This document shows, one piece after another, positions 26,990-34,850 of a stretch of 64,000 bases of DNA. The DNA lies in NCBI RefSeq assembly GCF_014201505.1, contig NZ_JACHEO010000006.1, positions 1-64,000 of the forward strand, in the 5' to 3' direction. A program made the translations under genes and the position numbers. How positions within the stretch are numbered: position 1 is the stretch's first letter; the number at the start of each line of letters is the position of its first letter. A model generated the notes under the pieces. The model did no database searches, was not told where the DNA came from, and saw only the letters and a list, made by a program, of their open reading frames with translations. Origin of the DNA: Desulfoprunum benzoelyticum (lineage in GTDB: Bacteria > Desulfobacterota > Desulfobulbia > Desulfobulbales > Desulfocapsaceae).

Positions 26990-27010
26990 TGTATATAACA
27001 TCAATATACA
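26990..27010. promoter_or_regulatory. Inverted repeat upstream of the TacA-like gene
   Basis: TGTATAT-AACATCA-ATATACA, perfect 7-bp arms, 21 bp before the antitoxin start. A likely operator for the RHH antitoxin. Confidence 0.65.
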
Positions 27011-27049
27011 CTTTGCACGGTTGCTGTCAATGTGCAATGCCTGCTGATG

Positions 27050-27190
27050 ACAACGGGGGAGAAATCTTGTCCTTCGCCCTATTGGGAACGACGAGATTTC
27101 TCGCTTCGCTTCGAAATGAAATGACAGGGAGGGCGGCGCCTCGTTTTTCGCCCTACCGGGAACAATTAGATTTCTCGCCGGCGCTCGACA
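27050..27190 (-). repeat. Two interspersed-repeat copies, 75 bp apart
   Basis: GATTTCTCGC at 27094 and 27169 with the flanking blocks CGCCCTATTGGGAAC and CGCCCTACCGGGAAC. Orientation matches the 23.7-kb array. It divides two toxin-antitoxin modules. Confidence 0.8.
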
Positions 27191-27222
27191 AGGGGGGAGG
27201 CCGGAATCGTAAGGGGAATTTC

Positions 27223-27251
27223 TTGACATGATGTAGCCTGTGGACTACATG
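27223..27251 (+). promoter_or_regulatory. Promoter with overlapping palindrome
   Basis: TTGACA at 27223, 17 nt, TACATG at 27246. The inverted repeat ATGTAG-N8-CTACAT (27231-27250) covers the spacer and -10 region, the expected layout for antitoxin autorepression. Confidence 0.65.
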
Positions 27252-27257
27252 GTGACC

Positions 27258-27344
27258 ATGAAATACGAGATCGAAAGAACAGAGCCGTTCGACAAGTGGC
27301 TGAAAAATCTGAAAGACCGCAAAGCCGTACGACAATATGGATAA
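27258..27344 (+). pseudogene. Truncated RelE-superfamily toxin (N-terminal 28 residues)
   Basis: YEIERTEPFDKWLKNLKDRKAV is the start of the RelE-like addiction-module killer family (about 100 aa when complete), but the frame stops after RQYG and runs into the antitoxin start. The middle and end of the gene appear deleted, while promoter, palindrome and antitoxin remain. Confidence 0.7.
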
Positions 27345-27648
27345 AGTAAAGACCAGCCCATACAATCCCTTTGATTATCTTGAGAACGATGAAGAGATAA
27401 ATGAATATTTGTCTGCGGCTTTCAATGATGAAGATCCGCACGTTTTCCTGATCGCCCTTGGTTACCTGGCCAAAAAGAGAGGTATGTCCGAAATTGCCCG
27501 GCTTACCGGGGTCAACAGGGAAAGTCTGTACAAGTCGCTTTCCGGAAAAGGAAACCCGGGGTTTGCCACAATCGCCAAGATAGCGAAAGCCCTGGGGCTT
27601 AGCCTGCACTGGGAGACCAAGGTCACGCAATTGCCGACCGCAAGTTGA
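27337..27648 (+). CDS. HigA-like antidote protein, XRE family
   Basis: 103 aa. Starts SPYNPFDYLENDEEINEYLSAAFND and carries the HTH SEIARLTGVNRESLYKSLSG, as in COG3636 antidote proteins. Complete, with its toxin reduced to a stub. Confidence 0.85.
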   Translation: MDKVKTSPYNPFDYLENDEEINEYLSAAFNDEDPHVFLIALGYLAKKRGMSEIARLTGVNRESLYKSLSGKGNPGFATIAKIAKALGLSLHWETKVTQLPTAS

Positions 27649-27655
27649 GAATGTT

Positions 27656-27745
27656 GAACATCGCCCGCACCCGGACAAAGCTGCCCTGCGGTATAGGGTC
27701 AAAGGCGCGAGAGATTTTTTGACACAGTTGAGGATAATGCCATGA
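27656..27745 (+). pseudogene. C-terminal remnant of a HicA toxin
   Basis: An open frame without a start reads EHRPHPDKAALRYRVKGARD then FLTQLRIMP, and its stop overlaps the hicB start by four bases. This is the HicA end (HRPHP...), so the toxin lost its N-terminal half including the catalytic His region. Confidence 0.65.
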
Positions 27746-28074
27746 ACGCAATGACCCACAAAGGCTATGCCGCTCGCGTTGAATTTGATGCCGAAGACCG
27801 CATTTTTGTGGGCCGCGTCATCGGTATCAGGGATGTTGTCAGTTTCCACGGAGAGACGGTTTCCGAACTGGAAAACTCTTTTCGTGAGGCCGTCGACGAC
27901 TACCTCGATGCCTGCGCGTCACTGGGCCAGCAGCCGAACAAACCATATTCCGGCAAGCTCCTGATCCGGGTAAACGCTGAAGTCCACGCTGCCGTGGCGG
28001 CTGCCGCCGAATCTGCCGGCAAGAGTCTGAACCAGTGGGCGGCAGAGGTCCTGAACAAAGCGGCTCATGCGTAA
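27742..28074 (+). CDS. hicB: HicB-family antitoxin
   Basis: 110 aa. KGYAARVEFDAEDRIFVGRV is the partial RNase H-like HicB fold, and RVNAEVHAAVAAAAESAGKS then LNQWAAEVL is the C-terminal RHH domain. Complete, whereas the coupled hicA is only a fragment. Confidence 0.88.
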   Translation: MNAMTHKGYAARVEFDAEDRIFVGRVIGIRDVVSFHGETVSELENSFREAVDDYLDACASLGQQPNKPYSGKLLIRVNAEVHAAVAAAAESAGKSLNQWAAEVLNKAAHA

Positions 28075-28097
28075 ATCGCCACCAGAAGGAATGGACC

Positions 28098-28142
28098 ATG
28101 GCGCTGAAAACACGCCCGTTCGATCCGGCTGAGTTTCACCCC
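28098..28142 (+). pseudogene. N-terminal stub of a HigA-like antidote gene
   Basis: MALKTRPFDPAEFHP is the conserved start of COG3636-type antidote proteins; similarity ends there, and after a few codons a BrnT tail begins in another frame. Confidence 0.45.
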
Positions 28143-28149
28143 TGTACCT

Positions 28150-28230
28150 GGTGGCGTTCGGGTTATCAGTTTTCGCAAAGCAAACGAGAGGGAGGCAAAA
28201 CGCTATGGCAAAGCGCTTACCACTGACTGA
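28150..28230 (+). pseudogene. C-terminal remnant of a BrnT toxin
   Basis: GGVRVISFRKANEREAKRYG and a tail KALTTD, ending at 28230, match the BrnT end and overlap the second brnA start as in intact modules. The first two thirds of the toxin are gone. Confidence 0.65.
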
Positions 28231-28480
28231 CAAGGACGGCGAAGTTCGGGAATTGACCATGGACGATCTCAAACATTTCAAACCGGCAACCGATATTTTG
28301 CCACGGGAATTGGCCGAGGTCTTGCCGAAACGCGGCCGCCCGGCCGGAACGGCAGCGAAAACATCGACAACCGTCCGTTTCGACAACGACGTGCTGGAAG
28401 CCTTCAAGGCCAGCGGCAAAGGCTGGCAGAGCCGCATGAACGCCGCTCTCCGCGACTGGTTGAAGGAACATCGGCCATGA
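28205..28480 (+). CDS. BrnA-family antitoxin, second copy
   Basis: 91 aa. MAKRLPLTDKDGEVRELTMD begins the toxin-binding region; the RHH domain TTVRFDNDVLEAFKASGKG and the rest of the C-terminus are nearly identical to the 25309 BrnA, including at DNA level (about 25452-25615 versus 28321-28484). It could still neutralise the intact BrnT at 25077. The direct repeat could recombine and delete the 2.9 kb in between. Confidence 0.87.
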   Translation: MAKRLPLTDKDGEVRELTMDDLKHFKPATDILPRELAEVLPKRGRPAGTAAKTSTTVRFDNDVLEAFKASGKGWQSRMNAALRDWLKEHRP

Positions 28481-28641
28481 AGAGCCGGCAGCGAGATATC
28501 TCGTGTTTTCAATGAGATATCTTCATGCGGAGATCTCTCCAAGGCGCGCGAGATGACATGGGGAGGAAAGTCGAGATGACAGCGGAGAAAGGCCGAAATG
28601 ACGGGGCCGGAAAGATCGAAATCTGAACCTTGAACGCAGAA

Positions 28642-28672
28642 AAGGCCGGACCCGACTGCAGGATCCGGCCTT
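28642..28672 (-). terminator. Terminator for the leftward cytochrome gene
   Basis: AAGGCCGGA and TCCGGCCTT form a 9-bp stem just beyond the cytochrome stop, with a short T-run on the minus strand. Confidence 0.65.
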
Positions 28673-28697
28673 CGATGCTCATGCCGCAGGCGGTGGA

Positions 28698-30002
28698 TTA
28701 TTTCCCGCCCTTCGCGATGCTCATGTTCTTGGTGACGGCAAACCATTTCTGGGCGTTGCCCTCATCATCCTTCTTGCCGTACGGCTGATACCATACCTCG
28801 ACATCGACGGTGAAGTCGTTGGCGATGATGGTCCGAACCAGCTTGTCGTCCTTCGTTGCCTCGGTGTAGACGGGGATCGTGAATTTTTCCCTGGTCGTCT
28901 TCAACGGCGGCAGGCTGGAATCGCGCAGGATGCCGCTCTTCTCGTACGGTCCACGGCCCATCTTGTCGCCCCGGCCCATCTGCTGCGGAACCGGCATGTA
29001 GATTTTTTCGTTTTCGTAGAATACCTTGCCATCAGCTGTTTTCGCGGTCACATACAGGACCACCCGGTTTGGGGTCGGTCAGCCGTCCGGAATGGGGTGA
29101 CCGGCCTTGTTCGTCAGCTCGACGATGACATCGGCCAGCGGCGTCATGGTCGAACCGTCACGCCACTGATACGCCTCGGCCTCGACCTCGACCTGCAGCG
29201 CCATCTTGACCATCTCGGGTGAACGGTAGCTCTGCATGTCATGACCGAGCCCGCTCTTCTCCATATGGCATTCCTGGCAGGTTTCGACCCCGCCTTCGGC
29301 CTTGTAGGTATAGAGATGGGCGCCGTAGAGCGTGGCGCACTGGGTCGGGTTTTCCAGCTCGAAATTCGGTCCCAGGCCATGGCACTGACCGCAGAGGATC
29401 GATTCCTTCATGATCTTGCTCTCTTTCATCACCGGATAGTTTTCGTCCTCATGCTCGCCATCCTGGGTGCCATAGACTGCATTTTTCTGCGGGACGCCAT
29501 CCGTCCACTTATGGATAATGGCATTCCGTCCGTGACAGACGGTACAACCGATATTCAACGTCTGCAGGGTCTCGGCCGCCTCTTCATCGCCATCCTCGGC
29601 AAAGGCGTAGATGTTCTTGACGATTTCCTGGGCGACGCTGTCCTCGGCATCTTCCAGCTGCGGCAGATGGCACTTGGCGCAGATCATCAGGTGCTTGATG
29701 CCGACATCCTCGGGTTCCTGCACTCCGGAATGCTCCCATTCCATCAAGCCGTTCTCGATCGTCGTCCTGAAGGTCGCGGCGGTTCTGCCGGTATTTTCCG
29801 GACCGAAAATCGAGCGGGCGTGGAGTGATTTCTGCCACTGCTCATGAACTTCCGTATGGCAGTCGATACATCCGCTCGAATCGTACATTGCCACCAGTTC
29901 GGCAATGGTTTTGGCTTTCTTCTCCTCAGCCGCCTGGGCGCCGGTCAACATCAACGGCACGGCGAGCCCGAGCAGTACGGTCATGCTCTTGAAAAATCTC
30001 AT
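28698..30002 (-). CDS. Pentahaem c-type cytochrome with in-frame UGA, candidate selenoprotein
   Basis: 434 codons if the UGA at 29079-29081 (codon 308) is read. Signal peptide at 1-24 (MTVLLGLAVPLMLTGAQAA). Five CXXCH haem sites at 45, 108, 153, 204 and 242. The UGA separates GHPIPDG from PTPNRVVLYVTAKTADGKVF in one continuous frame; the second part has no ribosome binding site or signal and reads as the rest of a beta-rich domain ending at 28698. Selenocysteine is therefore likely, with loss of a Cys codon or a point-mutated pseudogene as alternatives. The name ExtKL, used as I recall for Geobacter-type cytochromes in which some members carry selenocysteine, may apply. AGGAGGAGG precedes the ATG. 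Confidence 0.72.
29044..29080 (-). promoter_or_regulatory. Candidate bacterial SECIS hairpins after the UGA
   Basis: Two alternative stems follow the UGA in the mRNA: GACC-G-ACCC paired with GGGU-GGUC (29058-29080), and GUGGUC paired with GACCGC closing an 8-nt loop CUGUAUGU (29044-29063) that begins 22 nt after the UGA. The second has the distance expected of bacterial SECIS elements, though its first loop bases are not the usual G. Confidence 0.4.
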
Positions 30003-30162
30003 ACCTCCTCCTGACTAAAGGTTTACGTGATCATGAATGCAGCGACACTGCCGGCACGTCCTCCCCACCACCTCCTTCACCCTCTTCGCACTTCCGTTGG
30101 ATGGAGGAAAGAAAACTAATTCTTTCAACCAATTATAAATATCTCAATGAGTTTACCTTTCC

Positions 30163-30190
30163 ATTGTACGATACTCAAAATTTTTGTCAA
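30163..30190 (-). promoter_or_regulatory. Sigma-70 promoter of the cytochrome gene
   Basis: On the minus strand TTGACA (30190-30185), 16 nt, TACAAT (30168-30163), leaving a leader of about 155 nt. The rest of 30003-30269 shows no gene. Confidence 0.6.
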
Positions 30191-30269
30191 TAATGAGCCT
30201 GGTGCAAAATGAAGGTCTGCCCGCCCTTGTCGTCTCGGCCGGGGAGAGATCGCCTGCGCCCTTGGAGGC

Positions 30270-31355
30270 TCACTCCCTGTCCTCGTCCAGCCGCTGCAAC
30301 CCTTCCATGATCAGGCCGATGAACCCGCCGATGGGCGGCAGCTCCTGGAGTTCGGGGCCGATCCCCCTGGTGTAGGTGAACCGCCCGCTCTTGACGCCGA
30401 GTATGACATAGATGGCGTCCTTGTCGCGGAGGCTCCTGAGCCGGGCATGAACGATCTCCCCCTCCCTGAAGTAGATGACCGCCTTGCCCTCGTCGAGAGC
30501 CAGATCGATCGTCCCGGTCTTCTGGGCGGAGTTGATCAGCTGCAGGAGATCGACAATCGAGATCTCCGCCAGTTCGCCGCTCATTCCCGAGGTGATATTG
30601 CCCGAGCGGAGGGTCATCGCCTGGGCCCGCTCGACCAGCAATTTAAAGAGGAATATCTGCAATACCGGATACTTTTTCAGAACATGGCGCAGATTTTTGA
30701 GACTCAGCATCGCCACCTGGGTATCGGCGATGGTGTAGACGTCGTTGGTCACCGGTTCGTCGGAGAGCAGGCTCATCTCCCCGAAGATCTCCCCCTGCCC
30801 CAATTCGGTGATCCTCGACCCATCCGCGTCCATCACCGCGACCCGGCCGTCGAGGATGATGAACAGATGGCTGCCGGGCTCGTCTTTCTTCAGTATGATC
30901 CGATCGATCGGGACAATCTTCATCTCCAGGAGCATGATCAGATCGATCAAGGCGTCGTCATCGAGGGCTTCGAAGACGTCGAGATTGCGCAATATGGCAA
31001 AAAACCTGTCGAGGTGCTGCTTGCGCCGCCGGGCCTCGGATTCGATCAGCAGCTTCATCTGCAGCGTAGCGAAATCCTTTTCCTTCTTGAATTCAAAGTA
31101 GATCAGGCCCTGACAGCCGCCGCAATCGAAGCGCTTCCTGGGGCCGGTGCGTTTGGGCAGGCCGCTGAACGTCGCCCGGGTGGTGATGACTTTCATGATC
31201 GCCTGCGACAGGTGAAGGCATTGCGGTTTGAAGGCCGGGACCGACAGGCAGAAGTTTTCGACCTTGAGTTCCTCGCCGACATTGTAAATAGGACAGGAAC
31301 GTTCCTCGGTGACGAGGAATATGGCGTTGTTCAACTTGTCGACTGGCTTTCTCAC
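30270..31355 (-). CDS. Cyclic nucleotide-binding-like protein with DUF4388 domain
   Basis: 361 aa. An N-terminal region with several cysteines (including CGGC at 78-81), then a cNMP-binding fold at about 120-240 (SHLFIILDGRVAVMDADGSR; LGQGEIFGEMSLLSDEPVTN) and a PATAN/DUF4388 domain at about 258-340 (MSGELAEISIVDLLQLINSA). No DNA-binding helix-turn-helix is seen, so it is probably a signalling adaptor rather than a CRP-type regulator. The lone-gene context gives no further clue. Confidence 0.8.
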   Translation of the reverse strand: MRKPVDKLNNAIFLVTEERSCPIYNVGEELKVENFCLSVPAFKPQCLHLSQAIMKVITTRATFSGLPKRTGPRKRFDCGGCQGLIYFEFKKEKDFATLQMKLLIESEARRRKQHLDRFFAILRNLDVFEALDDDALIDLIMLLEMKIVPIDRIILKKDEPGSHLFIILDGRVAVMDADGSRITELGQGEIFGEMSLLSDEPVTNDVYTIADTQVAMLSLKNLRHVLKKYPVLQIFLFKLLVERAQAMTLRSGNITSGMSGELAEISIVDLLQLINSAQKTGTIDLALDEGKAVIYFREGEIVHARLRSLRDKDAIYVILGVKSGRFTYTRGIGPELQELPPIGGFIGLIMEGLQRLDEDRE

Positions 31356-31518
31356 GGTTTACCTCGCGCTTCAGATCTGGAACCGGGAACGGATTGCAGC
31401 GGATTGCGACGACCGGGAAAACGGTTTGGGCGAATGCCGGTGAAAAACGGCGGCGGGCCGATGTAAATCATTTTACGGCTGCGATCTGGATTGAGCAATG
31501 TTTATCGATCATCGCCGA

Positions 31519-32706
31519 TCACCGGTCGCGCCCCGTCTGCCCGTTCCAATCACGCAATCCCCACCAGACCGACAGCAGGCCGACACCGGTCAAGGCCGCC
31601 GAACTCCAGGCAACGGCGGTAATCCCGCCGATCTGCCACAGCCAGCCGCCGACCAGGACCCCGATCATCCGCCCCACCCCGGAGGTGGCGTAGAAGCCGG
31701 CCATCATCGTCGCCCGCGACTCCGCCATCAGTTCGGTGCTGAGCGAAAAGCTCGTGACGATCGTAAACTCGAAGGCCAGAAAAACCAGAAACATCCCGGC
31801 CATCGCCAGCGACAGCGAACTGCCGGTGAGGGGCAGGAGGAGGTAGGCGGCCATCGCCAGCCCCAGCCCGAGGATCATCGCCCGCTTCAGCCCGAGACGA
31901 TCGGCGAACAGCGCCGTCAGCGATTCGCCGCACAGCTCCGCCGCCCCGATCGCGACGGTGCTGAAACCGAGGGTGGCGATGCTGACCTGAAAATCCTGCT
32001 CGAACCAGGCGCCGTAGACGACGAACAGGCTGTCGTTGGCGATACTGATCCAGAACCCGAAGGCCAGCATCCCCGCGGCCGGCCGGACCTTGAACAGTTG
32101 CGGCAGGGCGGCGAAGACACTGACCCGGCTCGTCTCCGCCCCGGCGGCCGGCCCGTCGGCCGGGATGACCCGGCTGATGGTCAGCCAGCCGACCGCGCCG
32201 AGCAGTGCCAGCAGGTAAAAGGCGCCGCTGAGGCCGACCTCGGCGATGATCAGGCCGATGGCCGGAATGCCGATCAGGGTCGAGCCGGCCCAGGCGGTTT
32301 CGATGATCCCGATGACCCTGCCGCGGCGTTCAAACGGGACATTGTGGCCGATAAAGGCCTGGATCGACGGATCGAAGATCGTCTTGCCGAAACTGGCGAG
32401 CACCAGGCCGACAAACACCAGCCAGTATTCCGAGACCAGGCCGCAGAGCAGCATCCCGATTGCCAGCATCGCCAGCCCCGACCGCATCATCACCCGGTAG
32501 CCGAAGCGATCGGCCAGCGGGCCGCTGAAGAGGCCGAGCAGCGATGTCAGCTGGCCGGCGGCGATGATCGAGGTGATCGCCGCCAGCGGTACCGCCAGTT
32601 CCCGGCTCAGGGCCGGGGCAAAGGGGTAGACGAAGCGTCGCCCGGTATTGAGCAGGAGCCGGCAGAACAGCGCCGCGACAATCTGTCTGGCCAGTGATGG
32701 TTTCAT
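31519..32706 (-). CDS. MFS transporter
   Basis: 395 aa from MKPSLARQIVAALFCRLLLN; the longer open frame upstream is hydrophilic and unlike the family. Twelve hydrophobic segments, with GPLADRFGYRVMMRSG in the loop 2-3 position and a similar DRLGLKRAMILG in the second half, as in the major facilitator superfamily. NTGRRFVYPFAPALSREL at the N-terminus resembles drug/metabolite efflux members. Substrate unknown. Confidence 0.85.
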   Translation of the reverse strand: MKPSLARQIVAALFCRLLLNTGRRFVYPFAPALSRELAVPLAAITSIIAAGQLTSLLGLFSGPLADRFGYRVMMRSGLAMLAIGMLLCGLVSEYWLVFVGLVLASFGKTIFDPSIQAFIGHNVPFERRGRVIGIIETAWAGSTLIGIPAIGLIIAEVGLSGAFYLLALLGAVGWLTISRVIPADGPAAGAETSRVSVFAALPQLFKVRPAAGMLAFGFWISIANDSLFVVYGAWFEQDFQVSIATLGFSTVAIGAAELCGESLTALFADRLGLKRAMILGLGLAMAAYLLLPLTGSSLSLAMAGMFLVFLAFEFTIVTSFSLSTELMAESRATMMAGFYATSGVGRMIGVLVGGWLWQIGGITAVAWSSAALTGVGLLSVWWGLRDWNGQTGRDR

Positions 32707-33074
32707 CGCTTGTGGTTCGCAGGTGTTTTGGTGAGGGCAAGCGGCAGAAGGCGCCGCCGGTCGCCAGGCATGCACATCATCGTCGATCTCCCACCTATAC
32801 ACGACAGATCGCTGTAATTCAAAGCAATTTCGCACATCGACGATCAGAAGCGGCGGCGCCGGCGCCAGGCCCCGGCGCCGGTCTGAACGAGATTCGGACC
32901 GCCGCCCCATGGACATCGGACCGCATTGACCTTAAAATGGGGGTTGAGACTGCGGATGCATCATGTGCCATGTTCGAAACAATCGCCATTCGGAGACGGA
33001 AGGATGAGCAACGGATGGCCGCTCAATGCCATCGCGATTGCCCCACCCTTCTTCCACAACAGTTGAAAAAGATT
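32707..33074. other. Divergent intergenic region
   Basis: Lies between the leftward MFS gene and the rightward IscU-like gene. It contains a GC-rich stretch with repeated GGCGCC words near 32865-32880. No gene or convincing promoter pair was found, though promoters for both neighbours must be here. Confidence 0.35.
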
Positions 33075-33500
33075 ATGGAACCTGAACTTCCCGCTATCGA
33101 CCAGGCGCATTCGGCGCAATTCATCGATATGGCCTCCCGGACGAACCGCCTGAAAATCGTCCCCCACCCCGACGGCTACGGCAAGCGGGTCAGCAGCTGC
33201 GGCGACAGCATCGAACTGTACCTGTCCGTCCGCGACGACCGGATCCGGGCGGTCTCCTTTTTGATCCAGGGATGTCTCAACACCAACGCCTGTGCCAACA
33301 CCCTCGCATCTCTGGTGGAGGGCAAAAGCGTGGCCGAGGGCTGGCAGCTCACGCCGGCCGACATCATGGAGTATCTGCAGACCCTGCCGGCCGAACATAC
33401 CCATTGCGCCGAACTGGCGGTGGAGGCCCTGCACCAGGCGTTGAAAGATTACAGCGCCACCCGGCGCGAGCCGTGGAAGAAGGTTTATCGGAAAAGATGA
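33075..33500 (+). CDS. IscU/NifU-like iron-sulfur scaffold protein
   Basis: 141 aa. The fold is recognisable from VSSCGDSIELYLSVRDDRIR, FLIQGCLNTNACANTLASLV and HTHCAELAVEALHQALKDY, giving the three cluster-ligand cysteines of the IscU/NifU-N family. No cysteine desulfurase lies nearby, so it is probably a stand-alone variant, as found in many anaerobes. The start is uncertain; the frame is open upstream, but the ATG at 33075 gives the family length. Confidence 0.8.
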   Translation: MEPELPAIDQAHSAQFIDMASRTNRLKIVPHPDGYGKRVSSCGDSIELYLSVRDDRIRAVSFLIQGCLNTNACANTLASLVEGKSVAEGWQLTPADIMEYLQTLPAEHTHCAELAVEALHQALKDYSATRREPWKKVYRKR

Positions 33501-33541
33501 CGGAGGCCGCGGCCGGACGGCCGCGGCAATGACGGGCGGGG

Positions 33542-34168
33542 CTATTCCTCCCGCCGCGGGTAGGTGGCGCAGACGTTCTTCAGCATGGCGCCATTCTCAT
33601 CGATCCGGCGATACGCCTTGATGAGCTCTTCACTCGATTCCAGGTGCTGCTCGACCGATTGCGCCAGCAGTTCATGGATGTGATAGGGCGGCCGTTCCGC
33701 AAAATAGAAGTCGACGATCGCATGCCCCAGCTCGTGGGCGACCACCCCGATCCGCGTATCCGACGCCGAGATGTAGATCGTATTCTCCGACAGGGAATAG
33801 TAGGCGATCTTTTTCTCCCGTTGCCCATATTTCTTGGCGAATACGGCCGAACAGTCCTGGGCGGTGGGGAGGATGACGACCTTGACGTGCAGGTTTTTGG
33901 GGTACATGTTGAGCACGAACTTGGCCTGTTCGATAATGGCGTTGAATTTGGCCGTCAATTCATCCTCGACCGTCACGTAGTCCTTCTGCTCGACCATGGT
34001 GCACAGGCGGGGGCCGAGCTGTAGCCGGTCATTGAAATCCTGGAGAACCTGCTCACTGTCGCACTGCAGCGTCACATGGCCTCTGGTGTGGTGGCCATAC
34101 AGCTGCAGCGGCAGGAAGAGACCGGCAAGCAGCAACAGCACGGACAAGGTGACGGTGTAGATTTTCAT
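33542..34168 (-). CDS. Secreted metallopeptidase-like protein (HExxH)
   Basis: 208 aa with a signal peptide (MKIYTVTLSVLLLLAGLFLP). VVAHELGHAIVDFYF carries the zinc-binding HExxH motif with a downstream region that could give the third ligand. Close to gluzincin-like DUF proteins. Predicted periplasmic or exported. ATG 34168 is chosen because the signal peptide begins there; longer versions are low-complexity. Confidence 0.65.
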   Translation of the reverse strand: MKIYTVTLSVLLLLAGLFLPLQLYGHHTRGHVTLQCDSEQVLQDFNDRLQLGPRLCTMVEQKDYVTVEDELTAKFNAIIEQAKFVLNMYPKNLHVKVVILPTAQDCSAVFAKKYGQREKKIAYYSLSENTIYISASDTRIGVVAHELGHAIVDFYFAERPPYHIHELLAQSVEQHLESSEELIKAYRRIDENGAMLKNVCATYPRREE

Positions 34169-34397
34169 TTCCAGGCCCTGTTCCAGCACCGGCCATGCGA
34201 CGACCGGCTGCGGTGACGTTTTCCGGCGGTGAAGCTCGAGGAGCGATGAAGCTTTGCGAGTCGCTGCGACCGCTTGACCGCCATGCTTCATGGATACTGT
34301 AATGCCGAAACCGTTCCGGTCAACGGGGCCGGGTGTGACGGCCGTGCCGGCCGTGACGGCTTGAGGGGATGTTGCCGGTGGCGGGATCGAGCGGGAC

Positions 34398-34447
34398 AAA
34401 AAGAGCCCTTCCTGACAAGAAGCTGGGGGGCCAATCAGGAAGGGCTC
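34398..34447 (-). terminator. Perfect 13-bp hairpin with T-run on the minus strand
   Basis: GAGCCCTTCCTGA (34403-34415) pairs exactly with TCAGGAAGGGCTC (34435-34447), followed leftward by five T on the minus strand. It faces the tRNA genes, about 125 bp beyond their own terminator. Confidence 0.7.
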
Positions 34448-34474
34448 AACCCCCTGCAGACAGGAGGAGAATTC

Positions 34475-34534
34475 ATGGTACAATTACCTGGAGAAAAATC
34501 AACAGCAAAGAGCGGCGGCGGCATCAGAAGATGA
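34475..34534 (+). other. Small possible ORF with strong ribosome binding site
   Basis: An ATG follows CAGGAGGAGAATTC, a near-ideal ribosome binding site, and opens 19 codons beginning MVQLPGEKSTAKS and ending at a TGA. It lies inside the gap 34169-34569, between two hairpins. No family is known to me, and the site could be chance. Confidence 0.3.
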
Positions 34535-34569
34535 TCGTCCGGATTCCCGAGTTGCAACGGGCACAAAAA

Positions 34570-34600
34570 AAGGGTTCCAGCCGAATTGACTGAAACCCTT
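34570..34600 (-). terminator. Rho-independent terminator of the tRNA operon
   Basis: AAGGGTTTCAG pairs with CTGGAACCCTT on the minus strand (one mismatch), followed by a seven-T run, just past tRNA-Asp. Confidence 0.85.
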
Positions 34601-34608
34601 GATTTTGC

Positions 34609-34685
34609 TGGCGGGGCCGACCGGGCTCGAACCGGCGACATCCGGCGTGACAGGCCGGCATTCTAACCAACTGAACTACGACCCC
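34609..34685 (-). tRNA. tRNA-Asp (GTC)
   Basis: Cloverleaf with acceptor GGGGTCG/CGGCCCC, anticodon loop CCTGTCACG, T-arm GGTTCGAGCC and an encoded CCA end. Confidence 0.95.
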
Positions 34686-34701
34686 AAATCAGGTCTGGTT
34701 G

Positions 34702-34777
34702 TGGTGGGCGGAACAGGGATCGAACCTGTGACCCTCGGCTTGTAAGGCCGATGCTCTCCCAGCTGAGCTACCCGCCC
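34702..34777 (-). tRNA. tRNA-Val (TAC)
   Basis: Acceptor GGGCGGG pairs with TTCCGCCC-type 3' strand, anticodon loop CCTTACAAG, T-arm GGTTCGATCC and an encoded CCA. Cotranscribed with tRNA-Asp, downstream of lon. Confidence 0.95.
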
Positions 34778-34850
34778 GCGCAACCAAAGCGTGAAGGAGT
34801 TTTTACCAGCTTCGCCTACCTCCGTCAAGCAAAAAACGAGGCGGGAGATA

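Noticed and set aside
26969-27229. Longer N-terminus for the DUF1778 antitoxin
   Set aside because: Reads repeat DNA; the ATG at 26968 has a clear AAGGAGG site.
28698-29063. Separate gene starting at GTG 29063
   Set aside because: No ribosome binding site or signal peptide; in frame with the cytochrome across a single UGA.
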